Assembly: GCF_013409365.1 (NCBI RefSeq)
Contig: NZ_JACCBA010000001.1
Span: 434,001-498,000, forward strand
Direction of reading: 5' to 3'
Length of the DNA: 64,000 nt
From: Actinomadura luteofluorescens
GTDB lineage: Bacteria; Actinomycetota; Actinomycetes; Streptosporangiales; Streptosporangiaceae
Positions within the stretch are counted from its first letter, which is position 1. Each line of letters starts with the position of its first letter. The translations under genes were made by a program, and so were the position numbers. Below are positions 35,956 to 43,763 of this stretch, piece by piece. A model generated the notes under the pieces. The model was not told the origin of the DNA, did not search any database, and was given only the letters and a program-made list of their open reading frames with translations.

Positions 35956-37593
35956 TCAGCTCAGCTTCCAGTTCGCGAAGTCCCAGGTCCCGACCTCGTT
36001 GGTCGGCAGGCCGGACGGTTCGAAGCCCGACAGGCGCGTCCGGAAGGCCCAGACCGCGTCGGGGTTGTAGAGCCACAGGTACGGGACCTGCGCGTTCTCG
36101 ACCTCGGCGGCCTGCTGGAACAGGCCCTTGCGGCGCGCCGGGTCGGCGACCGCGTCGGCCCTGGACAGCAGGCCGTCGAGCTTCGGGTCGCAGAAGCGGC
36201 CGATGTTGCCGCCCGCGGGGTAGCCCTGGTCGCAGGCGTCGATGGTCGCGACGGTGGACGGCTCGGTCGCGTAGTTGCCGCCGCCGAACAGGGCCATGTC
36301 GAACGACTTCTTCTCGTACGAGGAGAGCAGCTCGTCGGCCTGCACCTGCTTGAGCTCCACGTTGACGCCGACGGCCTTCAGCTGGCTCTGGATCACCGTC
36401 ACGGCGGTGTCGCGGTCGCGCTGCCCGGGGATCCACGACAGCGTGACGGGCTTGGAGCCGTCCCAGCCGGCGGCGGCGAGCAGGCTCTTCGCCTTCCCGG
36501 GGTCGTAGGCGTAGCCCTCCTTCGCCGACGCGCCGGCGTCCCCGTAGAAGCTGGAGTTCACGACCGTGCCGGCGCCGCCGAGCACCTTGTCGACGAGGCC
36601 CTTGCGGTCGATCGCGGTGAGGAGCGCCTGCCGGACGCGCGCGTCCTTGAACCGGCCCTGGGTCTGGTTGAGGGCGATCCGGGTGTAGCCGGGGCTCTTG
36701 GCCGAGACCACCCTGACACCGTCCATCTTCTTGACGGTGGGCAGGTCGGTCGGCGAGACCTGGGTGAGGTCCATCTCGCCGGTGCGCAGCTGCGCGGTGG
36801 CCACGTCCGAGGTCACCGGCTTCAGGTACACCTTCTTGATCGAAACTGGTTCCCGGAAGTGGGGGTTGGCCTTCAGCTCGACGTACTGGTCGGTCTTGTA
36901 GTCGACGAAGGCGAACGCCCCCGAGCCCACGGTCGGCTTGGTGAAGAACCCGTTGTCGCCGAGCCCCTTCGCCGGGACGCCGCCGAGGACGTGCTCCGGC
37001 AGGATCGGGGTGTTGCCGATCAGTCCGGGCAGGCCCGCCGCCGGGCGCGTCGTGGTGATCTTCACGGTGGCGGCGTCGGGCGCGGTCAGCCCCGCCAGCG
37101 AGTCGGCCTTGCCGTCCGCGAGGGCCTTGGCGCCGGTCACCGCGGCGAACTTGCCCGCCTGCGCGCTCCCGGTCGCCGGGTTCGCGAGGGCGGTGTAGGT
37201 GAACACCACGTCCTTGGAGGTGAGCGGCTTGCCGTCGCTCCACTTCAGGCCCGGCCTCAGCTTGAGGGTGATGGTCCTGGCGTCGCCGGACACCTCCGGC
37301 GCGGCGGCGGCCAGGTGCGGCTTCAGCCCGTAGGACGCGTCCGCGCCGTACAGCGAGTCGAACACGAACGACATGACCAGCTGGTCGGGGCCGTTGTTCG
37401 GCGCGAGCGGGCTGAACGTCTTCGGCTTCTGGTACAGGTACATGTTCAGTACGCCGGCGTCGCCGCCGGAGGACTTCTGCGTCGGGTCGGAACTGCAGGC
37501 GGCGAGCGCGGCGGCCGCGAGGGCGCCGCCCAGCACGGCCGCGGCGGCCCGCCGGGCTGCGCCGGCCGCCGGTCTGCCGGAACGAATGGTCAT
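35956..37593 (-). CDS. Extracellular peptide-type substrate-binding lipoprotein (SBP family 5)
   Basis: 545 aa with a lipoprotein signal peptide: Arg-rich start, hydrophobic stretch and lipobox LAAC. The mature part has SBP_bac_5 features such as FTYTALANPATGS, LRPGLKWSDGKPLTSKDVVF and the C-terminal YLWLYNPDAVWAF. It delivers peptides or other amphiphilic ligands to the DppBC-like permeases. Given the neighbouring D-amino-acid enzymes, D-amino-acid-containing peptides or acylated D-amino acids are plausible ligands (inference). Confidence 0.92.
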   Translation of the reverse strand: MTIRSGRPAAGAARRAAAAVLGGALAAAALAACSSDPTQKSSGGDAGVLNMYLYQKPKTFSPLAPNNGPDQLVMSFVFDSLYGADASYGLKPHLAAAAPEVSGDARTITLKLRPGLKWSDGKPLTSKDVVFTYTALANPATGSAQAGKFAAVTGAKALADGKADSLAGLTAPDAATVKITTTRPAAGLPGLIGNTPILPEHVLGGVPAKGLGDNGFFTKPTVGSGAFAFVDYKTDQYVELKANPHFREPVSIKKVYLKPVTSDVATAQLRTGEMDLTQVSPTDLPTVKKMDGVRVVSAKSPGYTRIALNQTQGRFKDARVRQALLTAIDRKGLVDKVLGGAGTVVNSSFYGDAGASAKEGYAYDPGKAKSLLAAAGWDGSKPVTLSWIPGQRDRDTAVTVIQSQLKAVGVNVELKQVQADELLSSYEKKSFDMALFGGGNYATEPSTVATIDACDQGYPAGGNIGRFCDPKLDGLLSRADAVADPARRKGLFQQAAEVENAQVPYLWLYNPDAVWAFRTRLSGFEPSGLPTNEVGTWDFANWKLS

Positions 37594-37613
37594 TGACTTG
37601 CCTCTTCTCGGCG

Positions 37614-37637
37614 GTGGCCGGGCGCGCGCCCGGCCAC
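37614..37637. terminator. Perfect 24-bp palindrome between FAH-family and binding-protein genes
   Basis: GTGGCCGGGCGC followed directly by its reverse complement GCGCCCGGCCAC. It lies 8 bases after the FAH gene stop and 21 bases before the binding-protein ATG, so it could act as an attenuator or an mRNA-stabilising stem within the operon. Confidence 0.5.
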
Positions 37638-37645
37638 TGGTCCGC

Positions 37646-38512
37646 TCAGCGGACGCGGTTCACCAGGCTTCCGAGCCCGCTCACGCGGACGGTCATCTCA
37701 TCGCCTGCGGACAGGAACTCCCCCGATGCCAGTCCCACCCCGGACGGCGTGCCGGTGTAGAGCACGTCGCCGGGCTCCAGCGTCATCAGCCGGGACGCGA
37801 ACGCCACCAGCTCCGCGACGTTGAAGATCATCTGACCGGTGTCGCCGTGCTGCCGGACCCGCCCGTTGACCTCCAGGGTCACCTCGAGCCTCTGCGGGTC
37901 GGGCACCTCGTCGGCGGAGACGAGGTAGGGGCCCAGCGCGGCGAACCCGTCGAGCCACTTGCCGTTCAGCCAGTCGAAGAACGCGACCGCGGGATCGCCG
38001 GTGTCGCGCTCGTGGCCGTAGTCCATCTTCCGCGCCGACACGTCGTTGCCGATGGTGTAGCCGGCGACGTGGGCGAGGGCGTCCTCGACCGGGATGTCCT
38101 TGCCGCCGCGCCCCACCACCGCGACCAGCTCGGCCTCCCAGTCGATGCTGGGGCTGACCGACGGCAGCGCGATCTCCTCCCCTGGGCCGCTGACGGAGGT
38201 GGCGGGCTTGATGAACAGCCGCGGCGAGATCCGCTCCTTGTCGATCGGATCCCCTCCCGTCTCGGTCACGTGCTCCTGGTAGTTGGCGGCGACCGCGAGG
38301 ACCTTGCCCGGGCGCAGCAGCGGCGCGAGCAGGGTCACCTCGTCCAGGGCGCGGGCCGGTCCACCGGACGGCGCCGCACCGGGTCCGCCGTCCGCGAGCG
38401 CGGCGACCACGGGCGTGAGGTCGCCGGGGCCGAGGTCGGTGACGCGACCGCCGTCGACGACCTCGCCGTGGCGGACTGCGCCGTCCGGCAGGCGGTACGT
38501 CGCGAACTTCAT
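37646..38512 (-). CDS. Fumarylacetoacetate-hydrolase-family protein
   Basis: 288 aa. The family core is seen in DWEAELVAVVGRGGKDIP (metal-binding Glu), YTIGNDVSARKMD, KWLDGFAALGPYLV and LEPGDVLYTGTPSGVG. Members hydrolyse C-C bonds of acylpyruvates, or dehydrate or decarboxylate 2-keto-3-deoxy-sugar acids and ureidoglycolate-like compounds. Two sugar-dehydrogenase-like genes precede it, so a keto-deoxy-sugar-acid step is possible. It starts three bases after the stop of the upstream gene. Confidence 0.87.
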   Translation of the reverse strand: MKFATYRLPDGAVRHGEVVDGGRVTDLGPGDLTPVVAALADGGPGAAPSGGPARALDEVTLLAPLLRPGKVLAVAANYQEHVTETGGDPIDKERISPRLFIKPATSVSGPGEEIALPSVSPSIDWEAELVAVVGRGGKDIPVEDALAHVAGYTIGNDVSARKMDYGHERDTGDPAVAFFDWLNGKWLDGFAALGPYLVSADEVPDPQRLEVTLEVNGRVRQHGDTGQMIFNVAELVAFASRLMTLEPGDVLYTGTPSGVGLASGEFLSAGDEMTVRVSGLGSLVNRVR

Positions 38513-38515
38513 GGA

Positions 38516-39439
38516 TCAGACCTCCGGGGAGTCGATCGGCACGGGCGTGCCGAGGGCGAGCGAGCGGGCCGCGGCGTCGGTGACGCGCAGCGCGGCGAGG
38601 GCGTCGGCCGGGCCGGCCTCCGGCGGGCGCCCGGTGACGACGGCGGTGTGCAGGGCGGTGAGCATCCGGCCGACAGTGCCGGGGCCGTGCCAGGCGGCGC
38701 GGTTCCCCGTCACCGTCCGGACGGACGCGCCCGGCCGGGCGGCGTCGACGTCCATGACCCCGCCGGACCCGCTGACGCGGTAGCGGTGCAGCGCCATGCC
38801 AGGGGCGTCGGCGGTGCCGCGCAGCCGGCCGACGGTGATCGTGCTGGTCAGGCCGTGCTCGTGGCCGAGCAGCAGGACGGTGATCGCGCCGCGTCCACCG
38901 GCCCGCAGGGCGTGCACGCGGCGGACGGCCTGACCGGTGAGGGCCCGTACGACGTCCACGGGGTAGAGGCCGAAGTTGGCGAGTTCGCCTTCCGGGCACG
39001 GGTCGCCGCCGTCGACGAGGAAGTCGGCCTGCACGTTCCAGGGCAGCCCGACGCGTCCCGCGGCGAGCGCGCCCGCGGCGGCCTGGACGGCGGCGCCGAA
39101 GCGGTGGTGGTGCGCGGGCATGCAGACCCGGCCCGCCTCCGCCGCGGCCGCGGCGATCGCCTCGATCTCCGCGACGTCCAGGGCGAGCGGCTTGTCGGCG
39201 AGGACGTGGCAGCCGGCGCGCAGGGCCTCGATGACGCGGGCGGCGCGCTCGGCGGGCGGCGCGCACACGCTCACGACCTCGGCGCCCGTCTCCCGGACGG
39301 CGCGCGTGAGGTCGGGCAGCCCGCTCTCCACGACCGTGAACCCGGCGTGCTCGCGGAACGCGGGAAGGTACATGTCGTGCTGGTGGTCCTGGGTCCCGAA
39401 ACCGCCGGACCCCCAGGGCAGCACCCTCAGCGCGCGCAT
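38516..39439 (-). CDS. Gfo/Idh/MocA-family oxidoreductase (second copy)
   Basis: 307 aa. Its N-terminus (MRALRVLPWGSGGFG) has a divergent, poorly formed Rossmann glycine motif. The downstream ADKPLALDVAEIEAIA supplies the catalytic-region lysine (EKP-equivalent), with HHHRFGAAVQAA nearby. It overlaps the preceding homologue by one base (TGATG). The pair may form a heteromer or catalyse sequential steps on a sugar, cyclitol or aminosugar. Substrate unknown. Confidence 0.83.
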   Translation of the reverse strand: MRALRVLPWGSGGFGTQDHQHDMYLPAFREHAGFTVVESGLPDLTRAVRETGAEVVSVCAPPAERAARVIEALRAGCHVLADKPLALDVAEIEAIAAAAAEAGRVCMPAHHHRFGAAVQAAAGALAAGRVGLPWNVQADFLVDGGDPCPEGELANFGLYPVDVVRALTGQAVRRVHALRAGGRGAITVLLLGHEHGLTSTITVGRLRGTADAPGMALHRYRVSGSGGVMDVDAARPGASVRTVTGNRAAWHGPGTVGRMLTALHTAVVTGRPPEAGPADALAALRVTDAAARSLALGTPVPIDSPEV

Positions 39440-40461
39440 CAGGGCGCCTCCTTCAGGACGTCGGCGATCCGGACGGGCACGCCGGTCGCGATCGATCGTT
39501 CGGCGGCGACGCCCATCGCCACGGCCAGCAGCCCGTCGGCGCCCGTCACGGCCGGCGGGCCTCCGGTGACGGCGTCGGCCCAGGCGCCGATCTGGGCGGC
39601 GAACCCGTCGGCGCCGCCGGGCGGGAGCAGCGCGGTGCCCGCCTCGTCGGTCACGGTCCCCGCCTCGCCGTCCCAGGGCAGGGTGAGGATCCCGCCGGTG
39701 CCGGCGACCATGACGTCTCGGCGGGCGAGCGAGGCCGGGCGGTGCCCGCGGCTCATCTCGCACACGGCGGTCGCACCGCCGCCGAACGAGACCGTCATCT
39801 CCAGGTAGTCGTGGACGCCGAGTTCGGCGGCGGTCTGGCGGCGGCCGCGCGCGTACACGCTCTCCGGGGTGTCGCCCGTCCACCAGGTGACGAGATCCAG
39901 CAGGTGGACGCCGTTGTGCAGGGCGTGCCCGCCGGAGCGGACGGGGTCGAGCATCCAGCCGCGCCAGTCCGGCCAGATCCAGCCGCCGAGGATGGACAGC
40001 CGGACGAGGTCGACCGTGCCGAGCTCGCCGGAGCGCAGGACGTCTCGGACCGTCCGCGCGTAGTCGTAGTAGCGGTGGCTGTGCGCGGGCATCAGCACCC
40101 GCCCGGCCGCCGCGAACGCCTCCACGGCGCGCCGGGCCCCCGCCACCCCGGTGGCGAGCGGCTTCTCGATCAGCAGATGGGCGCCCGCCTCGGCGACCTG
40201 GACGGCGATGTCCGCGTGGGTGTCGTTCGGGGTGCACACGACGCAGCCGCCGGCGCCGGTCCCGGCCAGCGCCGCGGCGAGGTCGGCGAAGGCCGGGACG
40301 CCCCCGTTGGCGCGGGACGCGGCGGCGGCCCGCTCCGGGTCGACGTCGACCACGCCGGCGAGCTCCAGCCGGGGCTCGGCATGGATCGCGGCGGCGTGCT
40401 GCGCGGCGATGAAACCGGTGCCGACGAGCAGCACCGGAACCGGCACGGAATGGGATTCCAT
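39439..40461 (-). CDS. Gfo/Idh/MocA-family oxidoreductase (first copy)
   Basis: 340 aa. The Rossmann motif is LLVGTGFIAAQHA, then VCTPNDTHADIA, the catalytic-region LIEKPLATGVAGA and HSHRYYDYARTV. It is NAD(P)-dependent, acting on an unknown sugar or polyol. It is the first gene of the long minus-strand unit. Operator copy 2 (40444-40462) overlaps its start codon, so either the repressor acts as a roadblock at the start or the true start is slightly downstream. Confidence 0.85.
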   Translation of the reverse strand: MESHSVPVPVLLVGTGFIAAQHAAAIHAEPRLELAGVVDVDPERAAAASRANGGVPAFADLAAALAGTGAGGCVVCTPNDTHADIAVQVAEAGAHLLIEKPLATGVAGARRAVEAFAAAGRVLMPAHSHRYYDYARTVRDVLRSGELGTVDLVRLSILGGWIWPDWRGWMLDPVRSGGHALHNGVHLLDLVTWWTGDTPESVYARGRRQTAAELGVHDYLEMTVSFGGGATAVCEMSRGHRPASLARRDVMVAGTGGILTLPWDGEAGTVTDEAGTALLPPGGADGFAAQIGAWADAVTGGPPAVTGADGLLAVAMGVAAERSIATGVPVRIADVLKEAP

Positions 40462-40462
40462 G
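40444..40462. promoter_or_regulatory. Operator copy 2 (19-bp palindrome)
   Basis: CACGGAA-TGGGA-TTCCATG. Same CAyGGAA-N5-TTCCATG pattern as the copies at 26989 and 40564. It overlaps the start of the first Gfo/Idh gene. A possible minus-strand promoter lies just upstream (TTGACA at 40499-40494, CAGGAT-like -10 about 18 bp on). Confidence 0.65.
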
Positions 40463-40559
40463 CCGACGGATCCTGATCGTCAAACCATTCACATGTCAAG
40501 GGTCGGCCGGAAAAAACCTTGAGCCAACGCTGGTCAGAGCATGACTGCCATCCAACCCG

Positions 40560-40588
40560 TTGACATGGAACACCTTTCCATGAACTAT
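40560..40588 (+). promoter_or_regulatory. Promoter with operator copy 3 inside the spacer
   Basis: -35 TTGACA (40560-40565), 17-bp spacer, -10-like AACTAT (40583-40588). The perfect palindrome CATGGAA-CACCT-TTCCATG (40564-40582) fills the spacer. This decides the downstream start: the ATGs at or before 40579 lie in the promoter, so translation must begin later, best at 40640. Confidence 0.72.
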
Positions 40589-40639
40589 TCGACCGAACGG
40601 CTCCGATCCATCTTCGTCAACCACTTGGGGGCTCCCAGA

Positions 40640-41977
40640 ATGACCACCGCCGAGCTGGCCGGGCAGAGATCGCGCGGCGCGGAACTGCTCGCCGCCGCGC
40701 GGACCGTGATCCCCGGCGGCGTCAACTCCGCGACCCGTCTGGTCGGCGCGCCGCACGCGCTCACCGCGGCGTCCGGGGCCCATGTCACCGACGCCGACGG
40801 CCGCCGCTACCTCGACTACCACGCGGCGTTCGGCGCGATCCTGCTGGGCCACGCCGCGCCCGAGGTGGACGACGCGGTGCGCGCCGCCGTCGGCGGGCTC
40901 GACCTGGTCGGCTGGGGCGTCACCGAGACCGAGATCGAACTCGCCCGGCTGGTCGTCGAGACGATCCCGTCCGCGGAGCAGATGATCTCGGCGATGTCGG
41001 GCAGCGAGGCCACCGCGCAGGCGATCCGGCTGTCCCGGGCGGTCACCGGCCGCCCGCTGATCGTCAAGTTCCAGGGCGGCTTCCACGGCTGGCACGACGC
41101 CGTCGCCCGCAACGTCATCTCCGCGCCGGAGCGCGCCTACGGCGACGATCCCCTGTCGCGCGGCATCCTGCCCGAGGCGCTGGACTCCACGCTCATCGCC
41201 GAGTTCAACGACCTGGAGTCCGTGCGCGCCCTCTACGAGCGGCACCCCGGCCTGATCGCCGCCGTGATCGTGGAGCCGATCCCGCACAACGTCGGCGCCC
41301 TGGTGCCCGAGCGGGAGTTCGTGGAGGGGCTGCGCGCCCTGACCGCCGAGCGCGGCTCACTGCTGATCTTCGACGAGGTGATCACCGGATTCCGCCACGC
41401 GCCGGGCGGCTACCAGGAGGTCTGCGGCGTGCTGCCGGACCTGACCACCTTCGGCAAGGCGATGGGCAACGGCTACCCGATCGCCGGCCTCGCCGGCCCC
41501 CGGCGGCTGATGGAGCACTTCAGCTCCGCGGGCGGCGACGTGCTGCTGGCCGGCACCTTCAACGGCAACCCGGTCTCGTCCGCCGCGGCCATCGCCACCA
41601 TCACCTACCTGCGCGACCATCCTGACTTCTACGAGCGCACCCACGCCCTCGGCGACCGCATGCGCGCCGGGCTCACCGGCATCTGCGAGGAACTCGGCGT
41701 CGCCGGGACCGCGGCGGGCTTCGGCGGGGTGTTCGCCCTCTACTTCACCGAGGCCCCCGTCCGCGGCTACCGCGACCTCATGCGCAACAACGACGCCGCC
41801 TACGTGGCCTTCCACCGCCGCATGACCGACCGCGGCTTCCTGATGCTCCCTCTCGCGCTCAAGCGCAACCACATCTCCGCCGCCCACACGGCGGAGGACA
41901 TCGACCGCACGCTGGACGCGGCCCGCGACGTCCTCCGGTCGATCCGCGACGACGGCCTGCTCGCCCCCGCGCGGTAG
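40640..41977 (+). CDS. Class-III aminotransferase, glutamate-1-semialdehyde-aminomutase-like
   Basis: 445 aa from ATG 40640, the start forced by the promoter at 40560. GSA-AM-like blocks are VIPGGVNSATR, ISAMSGSEATAQA, KFQGGFHGWHD, LIFDEVITGFR and the PLP lysine region LTTFGKAMGNGYPIAG. The isolated position away from heme genes and control by the same palindrome as the catabolic genes argue for a catabolic amino-transfer or mutase role (for example on a D- or beta-amino acid), not heme synthesis. Confidence 0.87.
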   Translation: MTTAELAGQRSRGAELLAAARTVIPGGVNSATRLVGAPHALTAASGAHVTDADGRRYLDYHAAFGAILLGHAAPEVDDAVRAAVGGLDLVGWGVTETEIELARLVVETIPSAEQMISAMSGSEATAQAIRLSRAVTGRPLIVKFQGGFHGWHDAVARNVISAPERAYGDDPLSRGILPEALDSTLIAEFNDLESVRALYERHPGLIAAVIVEPIPHNVGALVPEREFVEGLRALTAERGSLLIFDEVITGFRHAPGGYQEVCGVLPDLTTFGKAMGNGYPIAGLAGPRRLMEHFSSAGGDVLLAGTFNGNPVSSAAAIATITYLRDHPDFYERTHALGDRMRAGLTGICEELGVAGTAAGFGGVFALYFTEAPVRGYRDLMRNNDAAYVAFHRRMTDRGFLMLPLALKRNHISAAHTAEDIDRTLDAARDVLRSIRDDGLLAPAR

Positions 41978-42067
41978 GCACGTCCCCGGAACGCGGCGGG
42001 GCCTCCGAACCGGGTGCCCGGCGGGCCCTGCCGCTCCGGGGCGCGGCGGCCGTGAAGGCTCCGCCCA

Positions 42068-42964
42068 TCAGGAGCCGGGGAAGGGACCCGCGCGGCCGAG
42101 CAGGGCGGGGACGGGCTTGCCGAGGCGTTCGCCGAGCCAGGCCGCGGTCTCGGCGACGGCGGACATCCGGACACCGGTGTCGACCCCCGAGCGGTCCAGG
42201 GCGTACAGCAGGTCCTCGGTCGCGATGTTGCCGGTGGCGGCGGGCGCGAACGGGCAGCCGCCGAAGCCGCCGGTGCTGGCGTCCAGGGCGCTCACCCCGC
42301 ATTCGAGGGCGGTGAGGGCGTTGGCGTAGCCGGTGTTGCGGGTGTTGTGGAAATGGCAGCGCAGCGGGACGCCGGGGGCGATCTCGGCGGCGCCCGTGAG
42401 CAGCGTGCGGACCTGGGCGGGCACGCCGACGCCGATCGTGTCGGCCACGGCGATCTCGTCGGGTTCGCTTTCGGCGACCCGCCGCACCAGGTCGAGCACG
42501 TGGTCCGCGGAGACCTCCCCCTCGAAGGGGCAGCCGAAGGCGGCGGCGATCGTCACGGTCCGGCGGAGCCCGGCGGCGCGGGCGTCCGCGGCGACGGCCG
42601 CCCAGGCGGCGACGCCCTCCTCGACCGTGCAGCCCTGGTTGCGGCGGCTGAACTCGTCGGTGGCCACGACGACGACGTTGACCTCGTCCACCCCGGCGGC
42701 GAGCGCGCGGTCGAGCCCGCGCCGGTTGAGGACGAGCCCCGCGTAGCCGACGCCGTCCGGCCTGGGGAGCCGCTCCATCACCGCCTCGGCGTCGGCCATC
42801 TGCGGGACCCGCTTCGGGTTCACGAAGCTGACGGCCTCGATCCGCCGCAGGCCCGCCGCGACGCTGCGCTCGATGAGCCGCACCTTGTCGGCGGTCGCGA
42901 GGATCGCGGACTCGTTCTGCAGCCCGTCTCGGGGCGCCACCTCGATGAGTTCGACCATGGGCAT
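42068..42964 (-). CDS. Hydroxymethylglutaryl-CoA-lyase-family aldolase
   Basis: 298 aa from ATG 42964 (MVEL at 42958 also possible). DRE-TIM-type lyase motifs are VAPRDGLQNE (metal-binding Asp), VADTIGVG, HFHNTRNTG and the Cys loop GGFGGCPFAPAATGNIATED that marks HMG-CoA lyases. Members cleave HMG-CoA or related 3-hydroxy-acyl-CoAs such as citramalyl-CoA. It is divergent from GntR and the CoA-transferase operon, with a GntR-type operator just upstream of its start, so it probably cleaves a CoA ester made by that transferase. Confidence 0.88.
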   Translation of the reverse strand: MPMVELIEVAPRDGLQNESAILATADKVRLIERSVAAGLRRIEAVSFVNPKRVPQMADAEAVMERLPRPDGVGYAGLVLNRRGLDRALAAGVDEVNVVVVATDEFSRRNQGCTVEEGVAAWAAVAADARAAGLRRTVTIAAAFGCPFEGEVSADHVLDLVRRVAESEPDEIAVADTIGVGVPAQVRTLLTGAAEIAPGVPLRCHFHNTRNTGYANALTALECGVSALDASTGGFGGCPFAPAATGNIATEDLLYALDRSGVDTGVRMSAVAETAAWLGERLGKPVPALLGRAGPFPGS

Positions 42965-42967
42965 CCT

Positions 42968-42977
42968 TTGTATGCAA
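42968..42977. promoter_or_regulatory. GntR-type operator at the lyase start
   Basis: TTGTATGCAA, one mismatch from the perfect TTGCATGCAA found at 43042 next to the gntR gene. The FadR/FCD group of GntR regulators commonly binds such short TnGnnnnCA palindromes. Confidence 0.6.
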
Positions 42978-43013
42978 TCTTGAGCCATCTGCAGGATTGT
43001 CCTGGCAAGACTC

Positions 43014-43051
43014 TTGTGTCAAGGCTCACGTTCTGCCTATCTTGCATGCAA
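43014..43051 (+). promoter_or_regulatory. Putative gntR promoter with overlapping operator
   Basis: TTGTGT (43014-43019), 18-bp spacer, TATCTT (43038-43043), then palindrome TTGCATGCAA (43042-43051) overlapping the -10 and start point. GAAGGAGG follows before the ATG at 43071. The arrangement suits autorepression. Confidence 0.5.
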
Positions 43052-43070
43052 TCGACCGAAGGAGGTTCGG

Positions 43071-43763
43071 ATGGTCCGTGCCGTGGACCGTGTCTACGCA
43101 CGGCTGCGCGCCGACATCCTGGACGGCGTCCACCCGCCCGGGGCGCGGATCGGCGAGGCCGAGCTGGCCGAGGCCACCGGCTCCAGCCGGACGCCCGTCC
43201 GGGAGGCGCTGCGGCGGCTGGAGGTCGAGGGCCTGGTGGAGGTGCTGCCGCACCGCGGCGCGCGGGTCCCGGACTGGACGCCCGAGGACCTGGAGGAGAT
43301 CTACGACCTGCGGATGCTGCTGGAGGGCGCCGCCGCGCGGCGCGCCGCCGCCCGCGTCACCGACGCGGACGCGGACCGGATGGACGAGCTGTGCGCCCTG
43401 ATGGAGGAGGCCGTCGAGCCGGGGGCCGGGCAGGACCTGGACCGGGTCGCGGAGCTCAACGCCGAGTTCCACGACATCGTCCGCTCCGCCGCCGCCAGCG
43501 GCCGGCTCGTGTCCATGCTCAACGCGGTGGTGCAGCTCCCGCTCGTGATGCGGACCTTCCACCGCTACTCCCCCGCCGACCTGGCCCGCAGCTCCGCGCA
43601 CCACCGCGAGCTCGCCGCCGCGCTGCGCGCCCGCGACGGGACGTGGGCCGAGTCGGTGATGCGGGCGCACGTGCTCGCCGCGAAGGCGGTGCTGCTGCGC
43701 GCCGCCCGCACCCCGGGCGACCCGAAGGACCAGGACGACCACACGGAAACGAGGACCGGCTAG
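43071..43763 (+). CDS. GntR-family regulator (FCD/FadR subgroup)
   Basis: 230 aa. The winged HTH (DRVYARLRADILDGVHPPGA, EATGSSRTPVREALRRLEVEG) precedes an all-helical FCD effector domain with metal-binding-type histidines (ELNAEFHDIV, SSAHHRELAAAL, MRAHV). The start ATG 43071 has an excellent GGAGG; the longer frame would run through the operator. Its stop abuts the ATG of the CoA transferase, so it heads that operon and probably regulates both it and the divergent lyase. Confidence 0.92.
   Translation: MVRAVDRVYARLRADILDGVHPPGARIGEAELAEATGSSRTPVREALRRLEVEGLVEVLPHRGARVPDWTPEDLEEIYDLRMLLEGAAARRAAARVTDADADRMDELCALMEEAVEPGAGQDLDRVAELNAEFHDIVRSAAASGRLVSMLNAVVQLPLVMRTFHRYSPADLARSSAHHRELAAALRARDGTWAESVMRAHVLAAKAVLLRAARTPGDPKDQDDHTETRTG

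Noticed and set aside
40541..40639. Earlier ATG starts (40541, 40568 region, 40580 region) for the aminotransferase
   Set aside because: They lie upstream of or within the TTGACA/operator/-10 promoter, so they could not be in the mRNA made from it.
40640..41977. Assignment of the aminotransferase as heme-biosynthetic HemL
   Set aside because: No heme genes lie nearby, and the promoter carries the catabolic-region palindrome, so a catabolic role is more likely.
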